A stretch of 19,980 nt of DNA from JBDTCS01 sp039923455 (GTDB lineage Bacteria > Bacteroidota > Ignavibacteria > Palsa-1295): NCBI GenBank assembly GCA_039923455.1, contig JBDTCS010000094.1, positions 1 to 19,980 on the forward strand, in the 5' to 3' direction. A program made the position numbers and the translations under genes. The number at the start of each line of letters is the position of its first letter. The first letter of the stretch is position 1. Below are positions 7,337 to 14,516 of the stretch, piece after piece. The notes below the pieces were generated by a model, which worked only from the letters and a program-made list of their open reading frames with translations, made no database searches and was not told where the DNA came from.

Positions 7337-7596
7337 CGAATTTGGCTGCTTTCACGTCAATTTTACTTGTCTATAAGTGAACAATTGTGCACTTCCCATT
7401 CAGATTATCCACAAAAAATTTGCTTTTTCACAATTAATTGATTAGATTGCAATAGTAGTCGGCTTAGATTGATCTAATTCAAGAGTTGTGTCAACCGGCC
7501 ATTTGCTGACCAAGGCGCGGAAAATTCGCTCCTTAAGAAATTAACCATCAAAATTTGTACCTCACATCAGGCGCGCTGAATCCAGAATCAGCCCTG
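7337..7596. other. AT-rich gap with palindromes and a DnaA-box match
   Basis: There is no gene here. Noted are ACAATTGT (7381-7388), a perfect DnaA-box consensus TTATCCACA (7405-7413), CAATTAATTG (7431-7440) and the inverted repeat TTAGAT-TG-ATCTAA (7464-7477). The region must contain the promoter of the following exported-protein gene. The repeats are candidate operators but no specific regulator can be named. Confidence 0.4.
7464..7477. promoter_or_regulatory. Inverted repeat, candidate operator
   Basis: TTAGAT and ATCTAA are perfect inverted 6-mers with a 2-nt spacer, lying about 120 nt upstream of the exported orphan. The size suits a dimeric DNA-binding protein, but there is only one copy. 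Confidence 0.2.
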
Positions 7597-8469
7597 ATGA
7601 ATAATCTATTTTTTTTAGTGATGAGGAATATTCGAATCCTATTCTCGATACCCGTTTACTTTATCGCACTTTGCCTTATCGCCGTTTGTGTTGCCTTTTT
7701 TGCAAATCCTGTTCGTAGCAATGCGCAAACAATTTCCTTCGAACGCGTCTATTCACAGATTGATGGTGACTCGACTGTGCTGACGCGTCGTGAGACATCG
7801 CGCATAGAAAGATTCTTAGGCAAAGTTTTTCCGACGCGTTCTATGCAGCGTGTAATGCACAAGCACGACAAGCCGGTTTTGCGTCGTGGAATATATGATG
7901 TGATATATCAATACGGCCAGCGTTATCTTGTTGCGGCGTTCATGGGGAGATGGGACGGCACGAATGATCGGACGCTGCCGATACATGTGCTCGCGATTTA
8001 TCAATTAGGCGACGAAGGTCCGAATCAAGTTTGGCGCAGCCGTGCCTGGCAAGCCAACTATTATGGGATGAGTCTTAGTTCTGCGGAGATGGGAATGAAG
8101 TCGGTGCTCTTGTTCAAAGAAGGCGGCGTCGATGCTTCGGAATTTTCTATCGCAGGAGTTTTTACATTTACGAATGGAGAGAAAGGTCTTTACATTCACG
8201 ATCTGACTCCGCAACTTCGCATGCTTCGTGTGCGTGCGAGTTTTCCGTTTCGTCCGCTATTTGCAAGGGATATTCTGCTTGAGCGCAACGAGTTCTCGAT
8301 CAATACCTTGCAGCTAAGCGCCAGCGATGAAGAGTTTACGAATTATGCACTCTATCAGCCAACCACACATTGGCGGTATGATAAACGCACGGGTCGATTT
8401 CGGCTTTACAAAGAAAAGTCAAAAGGAGCAGTGCTAACTTCGACTACTTCCGATGCGGTCCCGCATTAG
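7597..8469 (+). CDS. Exported protein of unknown function
   Basis: No family is recognised. From the ATG at 7597 the product is 290 residues. A second ATG at 7621 places a typical signal peptide at the very N-terminus (MRNIRIL, hydrophobic FIALCLIAVCVAFF, then VRSNAQ), and a TTG at 7555 is also in frame. None has a ribosome site, so the start is uncertain within 66 nt. The mature part has mixed alpha/beta character with several aromatic strands (YDVIYQYGQRYLVAAFMG, GVFTFTNGEKGLYIH, WRYDKRTGRFRLYKEK). These hint at a beta-rich or propeller-like fold but give no motif. There is no T9SS domain and no further membrane segment. It converges with the LD-carboxypeptidase gene, with only 4 nt between stop codons. 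Confidence 0.75.
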   Translation: MNNLFFLVMRNIRILFSIPVYFIALCLIAVCVAFFANPVRSNAQTISFERVYSQIDGDSTVLTRRETSRIERFLGKVFPTRSMQRVMHKHDKPVLRRGIYDVIYQYGQRYLVAAFMGRWDGTNDRTLPIHVLAIYQLGDEGPNQVWRSRAWQANYYGMSLSSAEMGMKSVLLFKEGGVDASEFSIAGVFTFTNGEKGLYIHDLTPQLRMLRVRASFPFRPLFARDILLERNEFSINTLQLSASDEEFTNYALYQPTTHWRYDKRTGRFRLYKEKSKGAVLTSTTSDAVPH

Positions 8470-8473
8470 TTGC

Positions 8474-9421
8474 TCATCGCAGAACAGCATCGCTCACGAA
8501 TAGCTTAGTCACGCCATTCGTGATCTTGATCGTGTACCTTGCTCCGTAGGGCATCGTCCATTGGCGTTGAATATGTCCGAACGGAAGATTCGTAATCACC
8601 GGAATCTTCAACTTGCCAAAATAATCTTGAAAGACTTCTTCAAGCGTTAGTGACGGCTTGCCTTTTTCGGCATCGCAATCGGAGAACTGCCCGAGCAAGA
8701 TTGCACTCGCATTTTCGAACGCTCCCATCGCACGAAGCTGCGCAAAATATCTATCGATTCGGTACGGCCTCTCATCAACATCTTCAAAGGCGAGCATCGC
8801 ATTCTTGAGCAAAGGCTGATATGGTGTACCACAAATGGATGAGAAGACGGTGAGGTTTCCACCGATCAATTTTCCGCTTGCGGATTTCGAAGTTGTGCGT
8901 TTGTTCAGAATTTTAGCTTCGCCTCGCTTCAACGGAAGTTCACCGAGCGGCTTCACGGAGGTAAGCGCTCGCCAAAAATTATCCTCGGCAAATTCATCAA
9001 AGCCATTCCAAATATCGACACCCGGCATTGGCCCCAAAAACGCAGAGCTAAACCCGATCTGCTTCCGAAGCCCTGCGAATAGGGCGGTTGCGTCCGAATA
9101 GCCGACGAGAATCTTCGGATTGCGACGAATGAGCTCATAATTAATTTCGGGTAAAAGACGTATCGAGCCATACCCGCCGCGAATGAAGAATATCGCTTTG
9201 ACGTTCTTGTTGGCGAACGCGTCGTGCAGATCCCGCAGCCGAAGTGGATCGGGAGCAGCAAGATACCCGCGCGGCTCCATGACATGTTTGCCTATCGTGA
9301 CGCGGTAGCCCAACGATTCAAAATAGAGCACAGCGTTTTCGATGCGCTCCACGGTAGCCGGTGCGCTTGAAGGCTCGATAAGCGAAATAAGGTCGCCGCG
9401 ACGCAATGCTTGTGCTTTCAT
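8474..9421 (-). CDS. ldcA: LD-carboxypeptidase, S66 family (LdcA-like)
   Basis: LdcA enzymes remove the terminal D-alanine from the L,D-bond of murein tetrapeptides during cytoplasmic peptidoglycan recycling. The 315-residue length is normal. The family triad is visible: nucleophile Ser109 in GYSD, Glu213 in AFEDVDE and His283 in LPFGH. Other family landmarks are FIRGGYGSIRLLP (79-91) for the N-terminal Rossmann-like domain and GKLIGGNLTVF (183-193). No signal peptide is present, as expected for the cytoplasmic form. The alternative in the family is an MccF-like immunity peptidase, but nothing in the neighbourhood suggests a microcin. The ATG at 9421 overlaps the longest possible start of the divergent amidohydrolase by 16 nt. 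The 3' end converges on the exported orphan with no room for a terminator. Confidence 0.92.
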   Translation of the reverse strand: MKAQALRRGDLISLIEPSSAPATVERIENAVLYFESLGYRVTIGKHVMEPRGYLAAPDPLRLRDLHDAFANKNVKAIFFIRGGYGSIRLLPEINYELIRRNPKILVGYSDATALFAGLRKQIGFSSAFLGPMPGVDIWNGFDEFAEDNFWRALTSVKPLGELPLKRGEAKILNKRTTSKSASGKLIGGNLTVFSSICGTPYQPLLKNAMLAFEDVDERPYRIDRYFAQLRAMGAFENASAILLGQFSDCDAEKGKPSLTLEEVFQDYFGKLKIPVITNLPFGHIQRQWTMPYGARYTIKITNGVTKLFVSDAVLR

Positions 9422-11079
9422 CTTTTTACCAAAATTTGTTGATCCCTTTGTCTGATCCTAAAGCGCCTTCAAATGAAACCGTCTTGCTATCGAATCTGAC
9501 CGTTCGCACTCTTGACGAGCAAGATTCGATTTCCGAGTCGATCGTTCTGAACGGTGAGAACATTGCTGCTGTCGGATTGGCTTCGAAACTTGCCGGCGAT
9601 TTTCCAAAATCCATTCGAATAAATTTGCCGAGTAATACGACGATCTTCCCTGGATTTGTCGATGCGCACGCACACATTTATGGAACCGGCGAGCGTGTGC
9701 TTAGGCCAAGACTCGAAGCCGCTCGAAGCGTCGAAGATGTTCAAAAAATTATTGCTGCTCTAACCGTCCACGGATCGAAAGATTGGATCGTGGCGAGAGG
9801 ATGGGATCAAAATCAATGGCCAACAAAAACATTTCCGACGCTGCATGATCTCGACGGCCTGACGAAGACGCAACCGATTGCACTGACACGCATTGATGGT
9901 CACGCGCTTTGGTGTAATCAGATTGCGCTTGATCATTCCGATATTTCTATTGAAGGTGAAGAGATCGAGGGTGGCGAAATAGTCCGCGATGCAAAAGGGA
10001 ATCCGACAGGAATTCTGATCGACGAAGCAATGAAGCTAACGCTCGAAGCAATCCCCGCCGAGTCTGAAGCTGAGACGATGCGCGTCCTCGAGGCAGGGCT
10101 TAGAGTCTTTGCAACACACGGGAATGGTGCGGTGCACGATATGGGTGTAACGGAGCCGACATGGAATGCACTCTGCAAATTATACGAAGCAAAAGGTGAT
10201 ACGCTTCCGCGAGGCTATATTTTTCTCGATCTGAATCAAACCGGTGGTAAGAAATTCTTCGACAAAATATTGAAGCTTGGATTTCGAAATGCTTCACCGC
10301 ACGAACGTTTGCAATTAGTCGGCGTCAAGATTTATCTGGATGGAGCGCTCGGCTCACGCGGTGCAAATTTGTTTGCGGATTATTCGGATGATTCGGGAAA
10401 TCGCGGACTTGCGCTTTCAAATGATAAGGAATTGATTGCGCAAATGGCGGCGGCCGCGAAAGCTGGTCTGCAAATCGCGGTGCATGCGATTGGTGATGCC
10501 GCAGTAGCGCGGGCACTTAGGCTTTTCGAAGCGAGCGGTGCGAATAGCACCAATGCCGTACTGCGAATTGAGCACGCGCAGATTGTCCGTGACGAAGATA
10601 TAGCAGCGTTTGTTCGTTTGGGTGTGACAGCAGTTGTTCAGCCACCTTTTTTTCCGAGCGATAGACACTGGGCCCTGGAACGGCTTGGTGTTGATAGAAT
10701 GACAACAGCCTATCGTTGGGCCTCGCTTCAAAATGCAGGAGTTTCTTTTGTGGCAAGCTCTGACTCACCGGTCGAGTCGCCGGATACGCTCGGAGGGATT
10801 CGCCTTCTGCAATCCCGAGACGGAGTCGGAAGCGATGAAGGGGCAACAGTAGAGGCCCTTTCCGAGCTGTCAGCGCTCCGTTCGTATGCGCAGGCAGCGC
10901 ACCGGTTGACAGCCGAAAGCGGGCGTCGTGGGAGCATCGAATCCGGCAAGGAAGCCGATCTGACCTTCGTCCAAAATTATGGAAATTCCGAGAAAGAACG
11001 AGTTATCGGAACGATGGTAGCCGGTCGATTGATTTACGCATCGGAAGAACTCGCCGAACTCTTCGTAAATTTGCATTAG
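9406..11079 (+). CDS. YtcJ-like metal-dependent amidohydrolase
   Basis: This is an amidohydrolase-superfamily (Amidohydro_3, YtcJ-type) hydrolase of unknown substrate. It shows the metal-binding set in order: His88 and His90 in FVDAHAHI, Lys308 in VKIYLDGALGSRGA (the candidate carbamylated lysine), His360 in AVHAIGDAAV, His390 in RIEHAQIV and Asp453 in ASSDSPVESP. The C-terminal strand region (GSIESGKEADLTF, then VAGRLIYAS) completes the usual composite beta domain. There is no signal peptide, so it is probably cytoplasmic. The start is uncertain: 9406 is the longest ATG and overlaps the divergent ldcA start; TTG codons at 9436, 9439 or 9448 would remove the overlap. Its stop lies 2 nt before carB1, so it is very likely cotranscribed with carB. 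It is not a classical dihydroorotase. Confidence 0.88.
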   Translation: MLVLSSFYQNLLIPLSDPKAPSNETVLLSNLTVRTLDEQDSISESIVLNGENIAAVGLASKLAGDFPKSIRINLPSNTTIFPGFVDAHAHIYGTGERVLRPRLEAARSVEDVQKIIAALTVHGSKDWIVARGWDQNQWPTKTFPTLHDLDGLTKTQPIALTRIDGHALWCNQIALDHSDISIEGEEIEGGEIVRDAKGNPTGILIDEAMKLTLEAIPAESEAETMRVLEAGLRVFATHGNGAVHDMGVTEPTWNALCKLYEAKGDTLPRGYIFLDLNQTGGKKFFDKILKLGFRNASPHERLQLVGVKIYLDGALGSRGANLFADYSDDSGNRGLALSNDKELIAQMAAAAKAGLQIAVHAIGDAAVARALRLFEASGANSTNAVLRIEHAQIVRDEDIAAFVRLGVTAVVQPPFFPSDRHWALERLGVDRMTTAYRWASLQNAGVSFVASSDSPVESPDTLGGIRLLQSRDGVGSDEGATVEALSELSALRSYAQAAHRLTAESGRRGSIESGKEADLTFVQNYGNSEKERVIGTMVAGRLIYASEELAELFVNLH

Positions 11080-11081
11080 AA

Positions 11082-12605
11082 ATGCCCAAACGTACAGACC
11101 TAAAAAGCATCCTGATCATCGGCTCCGGTCCTATTATCATAGGACAAGCCTGCGAATTCGATTATTCCGGCACGCAAGCCTGCAAAGTCCTCAAAGAGGA
11201 GGGATACCGCGTTATTCTCGTCAACAGCAATCCTGCGACGATTATGACCGATCCGGAATTCTCCGATGCCACCTATATCGAACCGATCACTCCGGAATAT
11301 CTGGAAGCCATCATTGAGAAAGAACGCCCCGACGCGATCCTTCCGACGATGGGAGGGCAGACCGCACTCAATAACGCACTCGCGCTTGCGGATCGAGGTG
11401 TACTGAAGAAATACAATGTTGAACTCATCGGTGCAAAGCCGGCCGCAATTCGAAAAGCAGAAGACCGCGAGGAATTTCTGGCGGCGATGTCTTCGATCGG
11501 CCTCGAAATGGCGCGTGGTGGATTTGTTACAACTGTCGAAGAAGCGCTCGAGTTAATCGAGATGGTTGGCTTTCCGTCTATCATTCGTCCGAGCTTTACG
11601 ATGGGTGGTTCGGGTGGAGGCATTGCCTGGAATCTTGAAGAATTTCGCGACATCGTACAGCATGGGCTCGATTCATCACCGGTACATCGCGTGCTCGTTG
11701 AAGAATCGGTGATCGGCTGGAAGGAATTCGAACTCGAAGTGATGCGCGATACGGCGGATAACGTTGTCATCATCTGCAGCATCGAGAATTTCGATCCGAT
11801 GGGTGTGCACACCGGAGACTCGATCACCGTTGCTCCCGCACAAACGCTCAGCGACAAAGAGTATCAGAAGATGCGTGACGCTGCAATACGGATCATTCGC
11901 GAAATCGGAGTAGAGACGGGTGGTTCGAATATTCAGTTCGCGCTGAATCCGGTCGATGGTCGTATGCTTGTGATCGAGATGAATCCGAGAGTGTCACGCT
12001 CCAGCGCACTTGCTTCGAAGGCGACAGGATTTCCGATCGCGAAGATCGCCGCGAAGCTCGCGGTAGGTTATACGCTCGACGAAATACCTAACGATATTAC
12101 GAAGATGACGCCGTCGTGTTTTGAGCCGGTCATCGATTATTGTGTCGTGAAAATTCCGCGATGGGATTTCGAAAAGTTCAAGGGACTTGAGGCGAGCTCT
12201 TCGCTACTTGGTGTGCAGATGAAGTCGGTCGGCGAAGCGATGGCATTCGGCCGTACGTTCAAAGAGGCGTTTCAAAAGGCGATCCGTTCGCTCGAGCAAT
12301 CCCGTTACGGACTCGGCTCCGATGGCAAAGATGAGTTCGATATTGACGCGATGGACGATGAAGAGAAGGCACACACCTTCACAACTGTTCGCGAGCGCCT
12401 TGGTGTACGCCGATCAGACATGATCTTCTCCATTCGTCATGCATTCAAACTCGGTATGACGACGGAAGAGATTTTCGAGATCACGAAGATCGATCCGTGG
12501 TTTCTGAATCAGATGGAGCAGATCGTTCGAAGAGAGATGGAGCTTAGAAGTGCAGCGAAGGCGCATACACACAAGAGCGCATTGGCAGCAGAGATGGCGG
12601 TATAG
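11082..12605 (+). CDS. carB1: Carbamoyl-phosphate synthase large subunit, N-terminal half (split CarB)
   Basis: The 507-residue product covers the carboxyphosphate half of CarB and part of the oligomerisation domain. It tracks E. coli CarB (as remembered) so closely that numbering coincides: Arg129, Arg169 (IIRPSFTMGGSGGG), Glu215 (IGWKEFELEV), His243 (GVHTGDS), Glu299 and Asn301 (VIEMNPRVSRSSA). The start MPKRTD is the canonical CarB start. The product ends soon after DPWFLNQMEQIVRREMELRS, with a 17-residue Ala/His-rich tail and a TAG. The rest of the subunit is encoded by the next gene in the same frame. With carA glutaminase (not in this window) and carB2 it should make carbamoyl phosphate for pyrimidine and arginine synthesis. 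It follows the amidohydrolase by 2 nt. Confidence 0.95.
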   Translation: MPKRTDLKSILIIGSGPIIIGQACEFDYSGTQACKVLKEEGYRVILVNSNPATIMTDPEFSDATYIEPITPEYLEAIIEKERPDAILPTMGGQTALNNALALADRGVLKKYNVELIGAKPAAIRKAEDREEFLAAMSSIGLEMARGGFVTTVEEALELIEMVGFPSIIRPSFTMGGSGGGIAWNLEEFRDIVQHGLDSSPVHRVLVEESVIGWKEFELEVMRDTADNVVIICSIENFDPMGVHTGDSITVAPAQTLSDKEYQKMRDAAIRIIREIGVETGGSNIQFALNPVDGRMLVIEMNPRVSRSSALASKATGFPIAKIAAKLAVGYTLDEIPNDITKMTPSCFEPVIDYCVVKIPRWDFEKFKGLEASSSLLGVQMKSVGEAMAFGRTFKEAFQKAIRSLEQSRYGLGSDGKDEFDIDAMDDEEKAHTFTTVRERLGVRRSDMIFSIRHAFKLGMTTEEIFEITKIDPWFLNQMEQIVRREMELRSAAKAHTHKSALAAEMAV

Positions 12606-12626
12606 TATTTAATTGTTGGAATTACA

Positions 12627-14438
12627 TTGTCGAATCTAAACATTTCTCGGGAGTTACTTTTTAACGCGAAGCGCGATGGTTTTTCGGATCATCAGATCGC
12701 GAATATCTTTGGCGTGAAGGAAAGCGATGTGCGTGCTGCGCGCGTCGAAGCGGGCGTGCTGCCGGTATTTAAGACGGTGGATACCTGTGCGGCGGAGTTC
12801 TCGGCCGAGACTCCGTATCATTACTCTACCTATGAAGAAGAGAATGAATCGGTTCGCTCGGATAAGCGCAAGATTATTATCTTGGGTGGTGGACCCAATC
12901 GAATCGGGCAAGGTATCGAGTTCGATTATTGCTGTGTCCATGCAGCGCTTGCGCTGGAAGAGGCTGGCTATGAGACGATCATGATCAACTGCAATCCCGA
13001 AACCGTCTCCACCGATTATGATACATGCGATAAACTTTATTTCGAGCCGCTTACATTCGAAGACGTCATGAACGTCATCGATCATGAAAAGCCGGACGGA
13101 GTGATCGTGACCTTCGGTGGACAAACACCACTGAAACTCGCGAAGCGATTGGAAGCAGCCGGTGTTCCGATTCTTGGCACATCACCTGATATGATCGATG
13201 TCGCAGAGGATCGCAAACGATTCGGTGCGATGATCGATGCGCTTGGTATCAAGTGTCCGGAATACGGTACCGCTTCGACGGTTGAAGAAGCAGTTGAGGT
13301 TGCCGAGCGTGTTGGATATCCGGTCTTAGTACGACCTTCGTATGTGCTTGGCGGTCGTGCGATGGAGATTTGTTATCGCGCGGAAGTCGTGGCAGAGTAT
13401 ATGCAGAACGCACGCGGCGTGAGCAACGAACGTCCGGTTTTGATCGATCGCTTTTTGGAAGATGCATACGAGTTCGATGTCGATGCAGTCCGCGATCAAT
13501 ACGGAACCGTGATCATCGGCGGAATCATGCAGCACATCGAAGAAGCGGGAATTCACTCGGGCGATTCTTCGAGTGTTATTCCACCGTATTATATCTCTGA
13601 CGAAAATTTTGAACAGATTGCAGAGTACACGCGCAGGCTTGCGAATGCACTTGAGGTTGTTGGGCTCATCAATGTGCAATATGCTCTGAAAGATAGCACG
13701 GTCTATGTGCTCGAAGTGAATCCCCGTGCAAGCCGAACGGTGCCGTTCGTTTCGAAGGCGACCGGTCAGGCACTTGCGAAGATCGCCGCACGTGTGATGG
13801 TAGGCGCGAAGCTTTCCGATATGGGGCTCAAAGATTTTAAGAAGACTGCACCATTCGTCGCGATCAAAGAATCGGTTTTTCCCTTCGATAAATTTCCGAA
13901 GGTTCGGATGTTCTTAGGACCTGAGATGCGTTCGACCGGTGAGGTGATGGGTGTCGGCCGTGATTTTGGTGAAGCTATTCTGAAATCACATGTGGGAGCG
14001 AGCATGAAGCTTCCAACCGAAGGTACGATTTTCGTTTCGTTGCGCGATCTCGATAAGCGTCCGCGAACAGTCGAAGTCATGCGCAGTTTTGCGGAGTTGG
14101 GATTTAAGATTCTCGCGACCGATGGTACGCAACGATTTCTGGTGGAGCATGGAATTGCCGCCGAGCGCGTATTGAAAGTAAGCGAGGGTCGACCAAATGT
14201 CGTAGATTCGATTAAGAATCATGACGTGCAACTCGTGATCAACACGCCGCGTGGCGAGGTGTCGCGTATTGCCGAGTATCAGATTGGTTGGGCAGCGCTC
14301 GAACACAAGGTGCCGTTCATCACGACGCTTTCCGCTGCAGCGAGTATTGTTTCCGCGATCAGTTCGCTCCGCAAACATGAGCGCATCGTTCGAAGCGTAC
14401 AAGAATTACATCGCGAACTCGCGGTGGCGAACGCATAA
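12627..14438 (+). CDS. carB2: Carbamoyl-phosphate synthase large subunit, C-terminal half (split CarB)
   Basis: The 603-residue product supplies the remainder of CarB. Residues 1-70 complete the oligomerisation domain (LLFNAKRDGFSDHQIANIFG, VDTCAAEFSA, YHYSTYEEE). Residues 80-460 form the second ATP-grasp (carbamate kinase) half: LGGGPNRIGQGIEFDYC, Arg236 (LVRPSYVLGGRAME), Glu363 and Asn365 (LEVNPRASRTVPF). Residues about 465-603 are the MGS-like allosteric domain. Thr498, Thr501, Lys517 and Asn539 match E. coli Thr974, Thr977, Lys993 and Asn1015, but the Thr1017 position is Pro541. The start is a TTG with only a weak GGA upstream. It follows the carB1 stop by 21 nt in the same frame, so translational coupling is likely. 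The alignment to E. coli begins right at residue 2, so nothing is missing. Confidence 0.93.
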   Translation: MSNLNISRELLFNAKRDGFSDHQIANIFGVKESDVRAARVEAGVLPVFKTVDTCAAEFSAETPYHYSTYEEENESVRSDKRKIIILGGGPNRIGQGIEFDYCCVHAALALEEAGYETIMINCNPETVSTDYDTCDKLYFEPLTFEDVMNVIDHEKPDGVIVTFGGQTPLKLAKRLEAAGVPILGTSPDMIDVAEDRKRFGAMIDALGIKCPEYGTASTVEEAVEVAERVGYPVLVRPSYVLGGRAMEICYRAEVVAEYMQNARGVSNERPVLIDRFLEDAYEFDVDAVRDQYGTVIIGGIMQHIEEAGIHSGDSSSVIPPYYISDENFEQIAEYTRRLANALEVVGLINVQYALKDSTVYVLEVNPRASRTVPFVSKATGQALAKIAARVMVGAKLSDMGLKDFKKTAPFVAIKESVFPFDKFPKVRMFLGPEMRSTGEVMGVGRDFGEAILKSHVGASMKLPTEGTIFVSLRDLDKRPRTVEVMRSFAELGFKILATDGTQRFLVEHGIAAERVLKVSEGRPNVVDSIKNHDVQLVINTPRGEVSRIAEYQIGWAALEHKVPFITTLSAAASIVSAISSLRKHERIVRSVQELHRELAVANA

Positions 14439-14516
14439 GTTTCTTCTCGTGATAATGTTTTTCTGAGTTGTTGCTCTGTTGTTGTTCTTCGTTAAAAAAT
14501 TGGCGACCCCTACTAC

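Noticed and set aside
9406..11079. Dihydroorotase (PyrC) as identity of the amidohydrolase next to carB
   Set aside because: The motif order and spacing (IYLDGALGSRGA, AVHAIGDAAV, ASSDSPVESP) are those of YtcJ/Amidohydro_3 enzymes, and the length of about 550 residues exceeds that of dihydroorotases.
12603..12605. TAG in carB read as a recoded sense codon through genetic-code reassignment
   Set aside because: TAG is the ordinary stop of at least four other genes here (the T9SS protein, the 7597-8469 orphan, the amidohydrolase and ispD), so reassignment of TAG is not supported. Local read-through cannot be excluded.
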